Source: Nonomuraea polychroma
Lineage (GTDB): Bacteria; Actinomycetota; Actinomycetes; Streptosporangiales; Streptosporangiaceae
Assembly (NCBI RefSeq): GCF_004011505.1
Contig: NZ_SAUN01000001.1
Coordinates: 1,364,001-1,428,000, forward strand
DNA length: 64,000 nucleotides
Reading direction: 5' to 3'
The notes beneath the pieces are model-generated. The model had not been told where the DNA came from and did no database searches. It worked only from the letters and a program-made list of their open reading frames with translations. The position numbers and the translations under genes are program-made. Below are positions 42,159 to 52,954 of this stretch, piece after piece; the stretch's first letter is position 1; each line of letters starts with the position of its first letter.

Positions 42159-42194
42159 TTGACATCTAGTGGGGTTCCGTGGAAGAACTTCCAC
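42159..42194 (+). promoter_or_regulatory. Promoter region with palindrome, protease gene
   Basis: A TTGACA box lies at 42159-42164. A perfect inverted repeat GTGGAAG-AA-CTTCCAC (42179-42194) covers the expected -10 position 17-18 bp downstream. No good -10 hexamer is seen, so the gene may need an activator or use another sigma factor. The site ends 22 bp before the ATG at 42217. Confidence 0.45.
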
Positions 42195-42216
42195 AAAAGA
42201 AAGGATCTCAGCCCTA

Positions 42217-43062
42217 ATGCGCGTTTTCCGTCATGCCGTGGTCGCGGCCATCGTGGCCGTCGTCGCCATGGTGTCCTCGGCATTGCCCGCTTCGGCGATC
42301 ACGGGAGGAGAAGCCGACGGCAACCGTCACCCCAACGTCGGCTTAATCCTCTTCTACCAGCCGGACGGCAGGTTCCGCTGCTCGGCCACCCTCGTCTCGC
42401 CCACCGTGGTGCTCACCGCGGCCCACTGCACCAAGGGCACGCTCGGCAAGACCCTCGTGACCTTCACCTCGGTCATCGCCGAGAACCCGCCCGCGCCGTT
42501 CCCCACCGCGGCCGACCCCGGCAAGGGATACACCGCCGAGGAGCTCGCCAAGGCCGGTTACCTCTCCGGCACCGCCGGCACCCACCCGCAGTACTCCGAC
42601 TTCACGGACCTGGACAACTGGAACGACGTGGGCGTGATCGTCCTCGACAAGCCGGTCTCGGGCATCACCCCGGCCAAGATGGCCCCCTCGCGCTACCTCG
42701 ACGGGTACGAGCAGCCGCAGCTCAACAAGACGATCTTCACGTTCGTCGGCTACGGCACCGAGGTCCGCAAGCCGGTCAGCGGCCCGCAGAAGCCGCAGCC
42801 GATGAGCTACCCCCTCCAGCGCCGCTTCGCCACCTCGCCCGGCCAGAAGCTCACGGAGCAGATCCTGCAGGCCAACGGCAACTACAACGACACCCGCGGC
42901 ACCGGCGGCACCTGCTTCGGCGACTCGGGCGGGCCCGTCTTCCTCAACGGCTACATCGTCGCCGTGACCAGCTACGGCTACACCCAGAACTGCCGCTACC
43001 TCGGCGGTTACCAGCGCGTTGAGATCCCGGTCGTCGAGAAGTGGCTCGAGACGGTCGGCTGA
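42217..43062 (+). CDS. Secreted trypsin-like serine protease
   Basis: The product is 281 aa. ATG 42217 is used because it places the start right at a Sec signal (RHAVVAAIVAVVAMVSSALPASA). An upstream in-frame ATG at 42169 lacks this. Mature ITGGEADGNRHPNVG has the S1 activation-like N-terminus. The catalytic triad is H70 (VVLTAAHC), D137 (NWNDVGVIVLD) and S237 (GDSGGP). It is an S1A-family extracellular protease. A strong terminator follows at 43084. Confidence 0.9.
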   Translation: MRVFRHAVVAAIVAVVAMVSSALPASAITGGEADGNRHPNVGLILFYQPDGRFRCSATLVSPTVVLTAAHCTKGTLGKTLVTFTSVIAENPPAPFPTAADPGKGYTAEELAKAGYLSGTAGTHPQYSDFTDLDNWNDVGVIVLDKPVSGITPAKMAPSRYLDGYEQPQLNKTIFTFVGYGTEVRKPVSGPQKPQPMSYPLQRRFATSPGQKLTEQILQANGNYNDTRGTGGTCFGDSGGPVFLNGYIVAVTSYGYTQNCRYLGGYQRVEIPVVEKWLETVG

Positions 43063-43083
43063 CCCCTCCATCAGCTACGGCAC

Positions 43084-43111
43084 GCCCCCTCCGCTCATCG
43101 GAGGGGGCTTT
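43084..43111 (+). terminator. Intrinsic terminator after the protease gene
   Basis: GCCCCCTCCG, loop CTCAT and CGGAGGGGGC form a perfect 10-bp stem, followed by TTT (43109-43111). It lies 21 bp after the protease stop. Confidence 0.85.
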
Positions 43112-43254
43112 GTCGTCCCTGCGGAGGCTTCGGGTGGGGCCGATCTCAGCCGAGGCCTTGGTCTAGTACGTACGCGCGCAGAGGCCCGGTTCACTCTCAT
43201 GCCATCTGGCGCGCTCCCCGGAGCAGGGGTGATGGGCCACCGCACAATGGGGCA

Positions 43255-44529
43255 ATGGCTTACCCTCCACAGCCCCACCCGCAAGACCCGTGGGGCCCGC
43301 AGACACAGGGAGCACCGCAGGGACACGACCGGCCCGGGTACGGCCAGCCGTCGTCCGGCCCAGCGACCCCGCGACCCGGATACGGATCGCAGGCCGCCGG
43401 CCAGAGCCAGTTACCCGGCCGGCCGGCACACGGCCCACAGCCGCGCCAAGGGGGCCCGCCAGGCGGTTTCGGCGAGCAGCCGGGCCGGCACGGCCGACCC
43501 GGACCGCCTGACCGGCAGGGTCCGCACCATCCCTACGCGCCCCAGAGCCCGTACGACTCGCAGAGCCCCTACGACTCCCCGGGCCCGTACGACCCCCCGA
43601 GCCCCTACGACTCCCCGGGCCCGTACGACCCCCCGAGCCCCTACGATCCCCCGGGTCCGTACGACCCCCCGAGCCCGTACGACCTCCGGAACCCGTACGG
43701 TTCGCAGAGCCAGTACGGCCAGGACGACCCCTACGGCCTGTCCCCGGCCCCGTTCGACTACGGTCTGCCGCCCAAGCGCAACAACACCCTGATCATGGGG
43801 TTGTCCATCGGCTTGGGCGTGCTCCTCCTGGCCGGCGGCACGGCCGGCGCGGTCGCCTACGTCAACGTCTCCGGCTCCAAGCCCGCCGCCGCCCAGCCGG
43901 GCACCGAGACGTCGGCCCCCACGACGGCACCCTGGCAGTCCGACCCCCCGCCGGCCGAGCCGTCGGGCGAACCGACGGAGCCGGCCACCGACCCCACGGA
44001 CAGCCCGCCCGCCGAGCCCACGGACCCCCCGCCCACCGCGGGGCAGGCCGCGCCAGGATCACAGATCGCTCACACCGAGTTCGACGACTGGAAGTTCAAC
44101 CTGGGCGGCGTCAAGTTCGACGCCAAGAAGGTCGGCGGCTGGACGTACGACACGTGTGATCCGGTGGACGCCCAGGGCGTGCTGGCCAAGAACAACTGCG
44201 AGCGCGCCGTGCAGGTCGCCTACTCGGCGTACCGCGGGCATCTCAAGGCGGTGCAGGTCATGTTGTCGTTCCCGACAGAGAAGGCCGCCAAGACCGCCGC
44301 CACGCGGATGGGGAAGCTCACGGGGGATCCGGTGAACTTCCGCCGGGACATGGCCCACGCCACGTTCGCGTACGGGCAGATCCGCGCGAACGTGGCCAAG
44401 AAGTACGTGGTCGTCACCATCGTCACCGCGGACAAGTCGGCCAAGCCCAAGGCCGAGAAGTTCCACCTTTACAAGCAGGCCGACTCCGTCGGCTACTTCC
44501 TGCTGCGGGACAGGACCGTCACCAGCTGA
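43255..44529 (+). CDS. Proline-rich single-pass membrane protein
   Basis: The product is 424 aa from ATG 43255. A cytoplasmic N-terminal region of about 180 residues is rich in Pro, Gly, Gln and Tyr, with hexad PYD repeats. One membrane segment follows KRNN (about 185-207, TLIMGLSIGLGVLLLAGGTA). An external Pro/Thr/Glu linker leads to a C-terminal domain of about 150 residues with two cysteines (DTCDPVDAQG, NNCERAV). The layout resembles actinobacterial DUF4190/septation-associated proline-rich membrane proteins, but I cannot name the family. Convergent with ccdA-like gene 44603. Confidence 0.8.
   Translation: MAYPPQPHPQDPWGPQTQGAPQGHDRPGYGQPSSGPATPRPGYGSQAAGQSQLPGRPAHGPQPRQGGPPGGFGEQPGRHGRPGPPDRQGPHHPYAPQSPYDSQSPYDSPGPYDPPSPYDSPGPYDPPSPYDPPGPYDPPSPYDLRNPYGSQSQYGQDDPYGLSPAPFDYGLPPKRNNTLIMGLSIGLGVLLLAGGTAGAVAYVNVSGSKPAAAQPGTETSAPTTAPWQSDPPPAEPSGEPTEPATDPTDSPPAEPTDPPPTAGQAAPGSQIAHTEFDDWKFNLGGVKFDAKKVGGWTYDTCDPVDAQGVLAKNNCERAVQVAYSAYRGHLKAVQVMLSFPTEKAAKTAATRMGKLTGDPVNFRRDMAHATFAYGQIRANVAKKYVVVTIVTADKSAKPKAEKFHLYKQADSVGYFLLRDRTVTS
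43543..43686 (+). repeat. 18-bp tandem repeat encoding PYD hexads
   Basis: Eight in-frame 18-bp units encode QSPYDS, QSPYDS, PGPYDP, PSPYDS, PGPYDP, PSPYDP, PGPYDP and PSPYDL. From the third unit they alternate as 36-bp pairs. Two degenerate units (RNPYGS, QSQYGQ) continue to 43722. The array lies in the cytoplasmic tail. Confidence 0.85.
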
Positions 44530-44550
44530 CCGGCCGCCCCCGCCCGACGT

Positions 44551-44580
44551 GCCGCGTACAAGTGGCAGCCTGTACGCGGC
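44551..44580. terminator. Bidirectional terminator hairpin
   Basis: GCCGCGTACA and TGTACGCGGC form a perfect 10-bp stem with a 10-nt loop. It lies between two convergent genes, 22 bp after each stop. Confidence 0.7.
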
Positions 44581-44602
44581 GCGGACCTCCGGGTTCCGAC
44601 GA

Positions 44603-45475
44603 TCAGGAATCGCTGAGCGTGCGTCGAGCTCCGGCGCGCCGCCGCCGCAGCGCACGCAGCGCCGGCGCGGCAAGCGCCAGCAGGACGAACGCCACGGCGA
44701 GCCGGCCTCCGCCGATGGCCGCCACCCAACCCGTCAGAACACCCTGCACGGCTGTCGCGGCGCCCACGATCGGGTCGCCGGCGGCCTGCCCGGCGAAGAC
44801 GCGTAGCTCGTACCAGCCGTAATACATGACGTACAGTCCCGCCAGGACGAGCAGACCGCCACTGGCCCGGGACACATACGGCAGCAGCCGCCGCAGCCTG
44901 GCCACCGCGGCGGCGCGGGCGAGCGCCACCGCCAGCGACAGGACGGTCACGACCAGGCCCATGCCGAGCGCGTAGGTCACGAACGCCGCCGCCCCGCCGA
45001 GCACTCCGGCCCCGGACAGGGCGGCGGAGGTCACCGCCAGGAACGGCCCCACCGTGCAGGAGAGCGAGGCCACCGCGTACGACAGGCCGTAGCCGTACAG
45101 GGACAACGGCGAGGTGGTGGGGCGGCCGGTGTTCAGCCCCGGGACGCGCAGCACCAGCTCGCGCCCGGCCAGCAGCCGGATGCCGAGCCCGACCAGGAGC
45201 GCGCCGATGACGAGCGTCACCCACGGCAGGTAGCGGCCGACCGACACCGCCAGCACGGTGACGATCACCCCGAAAACACCGAACACCGTGACGAATCCCG
45301 CGGTCATCGCGGCCGACAGCAGCAGCGCCCGGGGGAGCGGGCCGCGGCGCGACGCCCCATCGTCGGCGATCAGCAGGGTGAGATAGGCGGGCAGCATCGC
45401 GAAGCCGCACGGATTGAACGCCGCCACCGTGCCGGCGGTGAACGCCAGGGCGAGCGGCAGGTCGGCCGCGTTCAT
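44603..45475 (-). CDS. ccdA: CcdA-like cytochrome c biogenesis/thiol membrane protein
   Basis: The product is 290 aa from ATG 45475, with about seven hydrophobic segments. One redox cysteine is in AAFNPCGFAMLPAYL and the other in SLSCTVGPFLAV, as in CcdA/DsbD transmembrane domains. It transfers electrons across the membrane to extracytoplasmic thioredoxin-like proteins. The TlpA-like lipoprotein at 45486 is encoded 10 bp upstream and is its likely partner. A basic C-terminal tail (RALRRRRAGARR) is cytoplasmic. Confidence 0.9.
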   Translation of the reverse strand: MNAADLPLALAFTAGTVAAFNPCGFAMLPAYLTLLIADDGASRRGPLPRALLLSAAMTAGFVTVFGVFGVIVTVLAVSVGRYLPWVTLVIGALLVGLGIRLLAGRELVLRVPGLNTGRPTTSPLSLYGYGLSYAVASLSCTVGPFLAVTSAALSGAGVLGGAAAFVTYALGMGLVVTVLSLAVALARAAAVARLRRLLPYVSRASGGLLVLAGLYVMYYGWYELRVFAGQAAGDPIVGAATAVQGVLTGWVAAIGGGRLAVAFVLLALAAPALRALRRRRAGARRTLSDS

Positions 45476-45485
45476 GTGCGCCCTC

Positions 45486-46070
45486 TCACTGGCCGAGCAG
45501 CTGACGGACGTGGCCGTCCAGGCCGTCCTGGCTGAGCGGGCCTGACGCCTTCTCGGTGGAGCCGTCCGGTTTCATGAACACGAACGTGGACTGCTCGCTG
45601 ACGCCCAGCTTGGTCCATACCGCGCCCTTGGCGTCCGAGAGGTGCACGATGTCACCGGTGCCGGTCTGCTGGACGAACTCCTTCATCGCCGCCTCGGTGT
45701 CCAGCCCGGCCACGCCGACGAACGCCACGTCGCCGAACTTGGCGGCGGCCGCCTTGACAGCCGGAGCCTCCGCACGGCACTTGGGACACCACGGCGCCCA
45801 GAACCAGAAGACCACCGGCTTGCCGGCCAGGCTCGCGCCCTGGAAGGACTCGCCGCTCAGTGTGGTGGCCGAGAACGCCAGCTCGGCCGGCGTAGCCGCT
45901 GCCGTCGCCGCGGGGTCGGCCGAACCCGCCGGCGTGGATGTCACGGTGGCCGGCGGCGCCGCCGCCTGGTCACCCGCCGGATTGGCCGTCCCCTCGCCTC
46001 CGGCGTTGCCGCAGGCTGCCAACACCAAGGCCGCCGCGGCCAGCATCACGGTCACTCGCGCTGTCGTCAT
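45486..46070 (-). CDS. Thioredoxin-like lipoprotein (TlpA/ResA type)
   Basis: The product is 194 aa from ATG 46070. It has a lipoprotein signal with C20 (LVLAAC|GN), a 40-residue Ala/Thr/Pro linker and a redoxin domain with the active site WCPKC (94-98). WFWAPWCPKCRAEAP and STFVFMKPDG are family landmarks. It reduces disulfides outside the membrane, in apocytochrome c or other partners, with electrons from the CcdA-like protein encoded next. The two form an operon. Confidence 0.92.
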   Translation of the reverse strand: MTTARVTVMLAAAALVLAACGNAGGEGTANPAGDQAAAPPATVTSTPAGSADPAATAAATPAELAFSATTLSGESFQGASLAGKPVVFWFWAPWCPKCRAEAPAVKAAAAKFGDVAFVGVAGLDTEAAMKEFVQQTGTGDIVHLSDAKGAVWTKLGVSEQSTFVFMKPDGSTEKASGPLSQDGLDGHVRQLLGQ

Positions 46071-46179
46071 GGGGTCAGCGTAGGAGCATCCGCCGCGCGA
46101 CTTCCTTACGAGCTCGTGACGGCACGGGCTGATCGCGGCCCGCACGCCAGGCGGGGGTGGATTCCCCCGCTGACCGACA

Positions 46180-46560
46180 CCTGACGTTGATCGGACCTGG
46201 GCGTCGAGCCTCTGCCCTCGATGAAGGCCGCGTTGGAACGGCTGGGCTTCGCCCCCTGCTACCACATGGCCGAGGTGATGACCCATCCCGACCACGTCGA
46301 CCGGTGGCTGTCGGTGGCCGCCGGCGAGGTGAAGGCACGCGAGGACTGGGACCGGGTCTTCGCCGGCTACCAGGCGACGCAGGACTGGCCCGCCAGGTGT
46401 TCGGGTCCATGGAACGCAGGCGACCGGCGCTGGACCAGATCGGCCGGTTCTTCTTCGGCCTCGATTGGCGCTTCGGGGCCGACATGGTGGACGAGGAGAC
46501 GGCCGTGGCGGCGTTCGAGCGGCACGTGGCGGCGGTCACCCGTTCGGCGAGCCCACCGGC
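46180..46560 (+). pseudogene. Degenerate sulfotransferase-family gene
   Basis: The stretch MKAALERLGFAPCYHMAEVMTH ... DWDRVFAGYQATQDWPA (46221 onward) matches the start of actinobacterial sulfotransferase-like proteins. The P-loop just before it (expected GxGRTGT) is broken by a frameshift near 46200. At about 46400 the frame shifts again and about 80 residues are missing, resuming as FGSMERRRPALDQIGRFFFGLDW ... AAFERHVAAVTRS. The C-terminus is also lost. The gene is clearly dead. Confidence 0.7.
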
Positions 46561-46654
46561 TGACGCGCCATGGGACGGACCTTACCGAACGCGACCTAAA
46601 CTTGGACTATTCGTTGTCTTGAACTGTTCGCGTTTATGAAGGTAGGTTTGGCTC

Positions 46655-47092
46655 ATGACCGCATCCCAGACCCCGACGACCGCCGAAGAGCTGCGCGGTG
46701 CCGGCCTGCGGGTGACGGCCGCCCGCGTCGCGCTGCTCGAAACCGTCCGGAGCGGCGACCACCTCGACGTCGAGGCGATCGCCTCTGGGGTGCGCGACCG
46801 CGTGGGCCACATCTCCCTTCAAGCCGTGTACGAGGCCCTCAACGCGCTCAGCGCGGCGGGACTCGTCCGGCGCATCGAACCGGCCGGCAGCCCGGCCCGG
46901 TTCGAGGGACGCATCGGGGACAACCACCACCACATCGTGTGCCGGTCGTGCGGTGTCGTCGCCGACGTGGACTGCGTGGTCGGCCACGCGCCCTGCCTGA
47001 CCGCCTCCAACGACCACGGCTTCTCGATCGACGAGGCCGAGGTCGTCTTCTGGGGCCTGTGCCCCGACTGTTCCACTGCCCGCACTGCATGA
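46655..47092 (+). CDS. furA: Fur-family regulator (FurA/CatR type)
   Basis: The product is 145 aa from ATG 46655, with AAGGTAGG upstream. A winged-helix domain (about 10-85) is followed by the metal-binding dimer domain with HHHIVCRSCG (His91-93, C96, C99) and a C-terminal CPDC (C136, C139), which together give the structural zinc and sensing sites. It lies 33 bp before katG. In actinobacteria this pair encodes a redox-sensitive repressor and its target catalase-peroxidase. The region before the start (TTGGAC, TTGTCTTGAA, 46603-46623) is AT-richer and is the likely Fur site. Confidence 0.92.
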   Translation: MTASQTPTTAEELRGAGLRVTAARVALLETVRSGDHLDVEAIASGVRDRVGHISLQAVYEALNALSAAGLVRRIEPAGSPARFEGRIGDNHHHIVCRSCGVVADVDCVVGHAPCLTASNDHGFSIDEAEVVFWGLCPDCSTARTA

Positions 47093-47110
47093 GCACTGTG
47101 ATCCGCATAG

Positions 47111-49357
<2,247 letters not shown>

Positions 49358-49364
49358 TCATGAC

Positions 49365-49398
49365 CGTCCAGGTCGGCCCTCACCGGCCGGCCTGGACG
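49365..49398 (+). terminator. Terminator after katG
   Basis: CGTCCAGG (49365-49372) pairs perfectly with CCTGGACG (49391-49398), enclosing a GC-rich inner helix (CGGCC with GGCCG). It is followed by TTCTCC. It lies 7 bp after the stop. Confidence 0.75.
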
Positions 49399-49491
49399 TT
49401 CTCCGTCCGGAGGACCCCGGGTCCGCGTGACGTGCCGTGCATGCCCTGGTGAACGAATGTGCGGTAGCGGCTGTGGGTAGATGCAGACATG

Positions 49492-49509
49492 CTTGCGTTC
49501 GTACGCAAG
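49492..49509. other. Hairpin upstream of the VWA gene
   Basis: CTTGCGT-TCGT-ACGCAAG has perfect 7-bp arms. It lies in the 210-bp non-coding gap after katG, 60 bp before the VWA gene. It could be an operator or a short terminator; there is no T run. Confidence 0.4.
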
Positions 49510-49568
49510 GGCGGGTTTCTGTCCGTCTTGAGGGGCGCGAGCGTCGATGATCCCCGGGGGAGGGGCGG

Positions 49569-50543
49569 GTGACCTTTCAGAGTCCTGGCTGGCTGTGGTT
49601 GCTGGTCGTGCTGGTCGCCGGCGTGGCCGGGTACGTCGTCGTCCAGCTCTGGCGGCCTCGCTACGCGGCGCGCTTCACCGATCTGCGGCTGCTCGACCTG
49701 GTCGCCCCCGATCGGGCGGGATGGTGGCGGCATGTCGCGGCGGCGTTGTTCACGCTGGTGATGGGGTTGCTCATCGTGGCCGCCGCGCGCCCGGCGGCGT
49801 CGGTGCAAGTGCCGCGGGACCGGGCCACGATCGTGGTGGCCATCGACGTGTCGCTGTCCATGGTGGCCACCGACATCCCGCCGTCCCGGCTGGAGGCGGC
49901 CAAGACCTCGGCCAAGACGTTCATCACGAACCTGCCCGATCGTTTCAACGTCGCCCTGGTGACCTTCGCCCGGTCCGCGGCGGTGGTCGTCTCCCCGACC
50001 ATCGATCATGCGGCGGTCGTACGGGCGATCGACACGCTCAAGCCGTCGACGGGCACCGCCATCGGCGAGGCCGTCTTCTCGGGTCTGGACGCCATCCGCT
50101 CCTTCGACGCGCAGGCCGCCAGCGATCCGCCACCGGCGGCGATCGTGCTGTTGTCCGACGGCGACAACACCTCCGGCCGCACCGTGCCCGAGGCGACACG
50201 GGAGGCGGGCAGGAACAAGGTGCCGGTCTCCACCATCGCCTTCGGCACCCCGGACGGCACCGTGGAGGTCGAGGGCCGTCAGATGCCGGTCCCGCCGAAC
50301 GCCGAGACGCTGCGCGCGCTGGCCGACGGCAGCGGCGGACGCGCCTACGACGCGCAGTCCGCCAGTTCGCTGGATGAGGTGTACGAGAGCATCGGCAGTT
50401 CCCTCGGCACCGTGACCAAAAGCCAGGAAGTGAGCCACCTCCTGCTGCGCTGGGCACTCGTGCCGACGTTCCTGCTGGCCGCCCTGTCGCTACTGGCGCC
50501 GATCAAGCCGGCCTGGTCGCGCTCTGCCAGGACACGGCTATGA
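49569..50543 (+). CDS. BatA-like VWA-domain membrane protein
   Basis: The product is 324 aa from GTG 49569. N-terminal hydrophobic segments (5-27 and about 56-75) are followed by a von Willebrand A domain whose MIDAS motif is DVSLS (93-97) and [11 protein letters not shown]-terminal membrane segment ([18 protein letters not shown]) completes the BatA layout. Such proteins usually sit with MoxR ATPase and DUF58 genes in aerotolerance or chaperone operons. None is present here, so this is an orphan copy. Confidence 0.87.
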   Translation: MTFQSPGWLWLLVVLVAGVAGYVVVQLWRPRYAARFTDLRLLDLVAPDRAGWWRHVAAALFTLVMGLLIVAAARPAASVQVPRDRATIVVAIDVSLSMVATDIPPSRLEAAKTSAKTFITNLPDRFNVALVTFARSAAVVVSPTIDHAAVVRAIDTLKPSTGTAIGEAVFSGLDAIRSFDAQAASDPPPAAIVLLSDGDNTSGRTVPEATREAGRNKVPVSTIAFGTPDGTVEVEGRQMPVPPNAETLRALADGSGGRAYDAQSASSLDEVYESIGSSLGTVTKSQEVSHLLLRWALVPTFLLAALSLLAPIKPAWSRSARTRL

Positions 50544-50583
50544 GGCTCCCGAACTTGATCCACGTGGGCCGCGAGCCGGCCCG

Positions 50584-51372
50584 TCAGGACAGGTCGGGCA
50601 GCCCCAGGTCGAGGTTGGGCCGGTCGATGCCGCCGTCCACCTCCAGCACCTTGCCTGTCAGATAGCGGGCGGCGGGGGAGACCAGGTAGAGCACCGCGGC
50701 CGCCACGTCCTCCGGCTCGCCTATCCGCCGCAGCGGCGTGGCCTGCTCCATCTGTGTACGCAGGGCCTCGTCGTTCATGACGATGTCGAGCGCGGAGGTG
50801 GCGACCGCGCCGACGGCGACCGCGTTGACCCGCACGGCGGGGGCGAGGTCGAGAGCGGCCAGCCGGGTGTAGTGCGCGAGCGCCGCCTTGGCGGTGCCGT
50901 ACGCCAGGTAGCCTCGGCCGGCCACACGGCCCACGGCTGACGAGACGTTCACCACCGCGCCACCGCCGTCCAGGAGATGGGGGACGGCAGCCCTGGTCAG
51001 CTCGTGCGCGATGCCGACGTTGAACTGAAACGCGTTCTCGAGATGCTTGCGCTTCGTGTCGAGGAACGCGCGGGGCAGCGCGCCGCCCACGTTGTTCACG
51101 ACGACGTCCAGCCGTCCGAAGGCCTCCACCGCCCGCTCCGCGAGCGCCTCGGCGACGCCCGGCACGGCCAGGTCGCCGGTGACGACCAGGGCTCGCCGGC
51201 CGGCCTTCTCGACCTGGTCGGCGACTGCGCGGAGCTGCTCCTCGGTGCGCGCGCAGAGCGCCACGTCCGCCCCGGCCTGGGCGAGCGCGACAGCGGTGGC
51301 GGCGCCGATGCCCCGGCCCGCGCCGGTGACGATCGCGGCGGCGCCGGCGATCTGGAAGCGGTCCAGGATCAT
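50584..51372 (-). CDS. SDR-family oxidoreductase
   Basis: The product is 262 aa from ATG 51372. The cofactor motif is [11 protein letters not shown] (15-25), NNVG marks the central strand, and the catalytic residues are S144, Y158 and K162 (YGTAKAAL). The classical SDR C-terminus ends in [16 protein letters not shown]. The cofactor is NAD(P)H. The substrate is unknown; 3-oxoacyl-ACP reductase-like or secondary alcohol dehydrogenases are possible. Confidence 0.92.
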   Translation of the reverse strand: MILDRFQIAGAAAIVTGAGRGIGAATAVALAQAGADVALCARTEEQLRAVADQVEKAGRRALVVTGDLAVPGVAEALAERAVEAFGRLDVVVNNVGGALPRAFLDTKRKHLENAFQFNVGIAHELTRAAVPHLLDGGGAVVNVSSAVGRVAGRGYLAYGTAKAALAHYTRLAALDLAPAVRVNAVAVGAVATSALDIVMNDEALRTQMEQATPLRRIGEPEDVAAAVLYLVSPAARYLTGKVLEVDGGIDRPNLDLGLPDLS

Positions 51373-51489
51373 GCCGTCAGCCTAGAGCTGCCTGTAACTG
51401 GTTTCAATTGGCTGGCCCCGCGACACGGCACGGGAGTAGCCGGTCCGGCTGCGGACGGTTGCGACTCTGCCGGACAGGGCTGGAGCGGA

Positions 51490-52041
51490 TCAGGGAGTCC
51501 AGGCGGGATCCCGGCCGATCATGCCGAGGAGGCGGTCGAACTGCGGGGCATCGTCCGGCACCGCCACCGGCGGTCCGAAGGCGCCGCGCTGCCTGCCCAT
51601 CTCCACCATCTGCTCAGTGAAGTGAAACGCCCGCGAGAGCGCCTCAGGGTCCGGCTCGTAGTCCTGACCCGTGGCTCTGGCCAGGTCCCAGCCGTGCACG
51701 ACCATGTCGACGAGGTACATATGGGCCAGCGCGTTCATCGGCAGGCCCATGGCGGGGCTGGTCCCCTCCCATGCCTCGGGCCGCGACCAAACGGCCAGCA
51801 TGCGCTCCGCCCGCTCGGGGAAGTCGCCCGCGTAAGGCCCCTGCTCGGTCATCGGCCCCTTGCGGCCCAGCGACTCGAACATCTCCGCCACCCACTCGAG
51901 GTGATTGATCAGATCCTTGACGTCGAACTTCGCGCACGGCGTGGAGTTCCCGAACTGCTCCTGCCGCACGGCGCGTACCAATCCCGCGGTCCGTTCGATG
52001 GCACGCGTCATCACCGGCATCATGTCGTCCATGGCAGCCAT
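51490..52041 (-). CDS. DinB-like protein of the TIGR03086 type
   Basis: The product is 183 aa from ATG 52041 (52032, 52023 and 52011 are alternatives). It is a four-helix DinB/maleylpyruvate isomerase-like protein. STPCAKFDVKDLINHLEWVAEMF supplies the first metal His, and MYLVDMVVHGWDLARATG carries the second metal His in the usual HGWDLA motif. Members may use mycothiol as cofactor. Its 5' end overlaps that of the divergent AraC-type gene, so the start codons cannot both be the outermost ones without overlapping. Confidence 0.82.
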   Translation of the reverse strand: MAAMDDMMPVMTRAIERTAGLVRAVRQEQFGNSTPCAKFDVKDLINHLEWVAEMFESLGRKGPMTEQGPYAGDFPERAERMLAVWSRPEAWEGTSPAMGLPMNALAHMYLVDMVVHGWDLARATGQDYEPDPEALSRAFHFTEQMVEMGRQRGAFGPPVAVPDDAPQFDRLLGMIGRDPAWTP

Positions 52042-52858
52042 CGTGCCCCGCCTGCCCGAGGCGCGGCTTGTAGAAACGCGACTGCGCGGCTGGATCAACC
52101 CGTACGCGGGTCTCGACGCCTTCGATTTCCTCCGGCAGGCGCCGTCGCCCGAGGCTTCGGCGTACGTCGAGCACTTCTGGGTCGTCACGTGGACCGACCT
52201 CGCCGAGCCGTACGAACAGCGCATCGTCTCGCACCCCACGGTGAACATGACCATCACCTCGGACTTCCGCCAAATCGCCGGAGTCATCAAGGGAGGGTTC
52301 TCCTACACGATGAAGGGCAGCGGCCGCGTCATCGGCACGCGCTTCCGTCCCGGCGGCTTCCGGCCGTTCCTCGGCGGCCCGGTTTCCGACGTGACCGGCC
52401 GCTTCGTGGAAATCGGTGACATGTTCGGCCCAGCCGGTTCGACCCTGACTGAGCAGGTCTTGGCCGAACCCGACGCCCGGGCCGCCATCGCGCTCATCGA
52501 GACGTTCCTGCTGAGCATGGAGCCGGCGCAGGATCCGCTGGTCGAGGAGGTCGCGGCGCTGGTGGCGATGGTGGAGCGCGACGTGTCCATCACCAGGGCC
52601 GACGAGTTGGCCGCCCGATCGGGGCGGTCAGTGCGCTCGCTGCAGCGGCTGTTTCGCCACTATGTCGGGATCGGCCCCAAGTGGGTGATCCGCCGCTTCC
52701 GCCTGCATGAGGCCGCGGAGCGCGTCCACCAGGGGGTCGAGCTCGCCACGCTGGCCGCCGAACTCGGCTACACCGACCAGGCCCACCTGACCCGCGACTT
52801 CACCGCCGTGGTGGGCATGCCACCCGCGGCCTACGCCAGGGTCAGCAGCCAGGCCTGA
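52031..52858 (+). CDS. AraC-family regulator
   Basis: The product is 275 aa from ATG 52031 (MAAIVPRLPEARL); GTG 52043 is an alternative. The N-terminal cupin-like domain (YVEHFWVVTWTDL, GTRFRPGGFRPFLG) is followed by a C-terminal double HTH (about 175-270) with SGRSVRSLQRLFRHYVGIGPKWVIRRFRLHEA and ELGYTDQAHLTRDFTAVVGMPPAAY. This is the pattern of DUF6597-type AraC regulators. Targets are unknown; the divergent DinB-like gene is the natural candidate. Confidence 0.88.
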   Translation: MAAIVPRLPEARLVETRLRGWINPYAGLDAFDFLRQAPSPEASAYVEHFWVVTWTDLAEPYEQRIVSHPTVNMTITSDFRQIAGVIKGGFSYTMKGSGRVIGTRFRPGGFRPFLGGPVSDVTGRFVEIGDMFGPAGSTLTEQVLAEPDARAAIALIETFLLSMEPAQDPLVEEVAALVAMVERDVSITRADELAARSGRSVRSLQRLFRHYVGIGPKWVIRRFRLHEAAERVHQGVELATLAAELGYTDQAHLTRDFTAVVGMPPAAYARVSSQA

Positions 52859-52896
52859 TCGCGACGTGTCGCCGGTGGCCACCGCCGTGTTCGGGT

Positions 52897-52938
52897 CGGT
52901 GTGGCGCGGCGGCCATGGGCGGTCGCCGCGCCACACCG
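52897..52938. terminator. Very stable bidirectional terminator
   Basis: A 15-bp perfect stem (C-GGTGTGGCGCGGCG / CGCCGCGCCACACC-G) encloses a 12-nt loop. It lies between the convergent AraC and xylanase genes. Confidence 0.8.
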
Positions 52939-52954
52939 GTGCGGGTGGTTGGGG

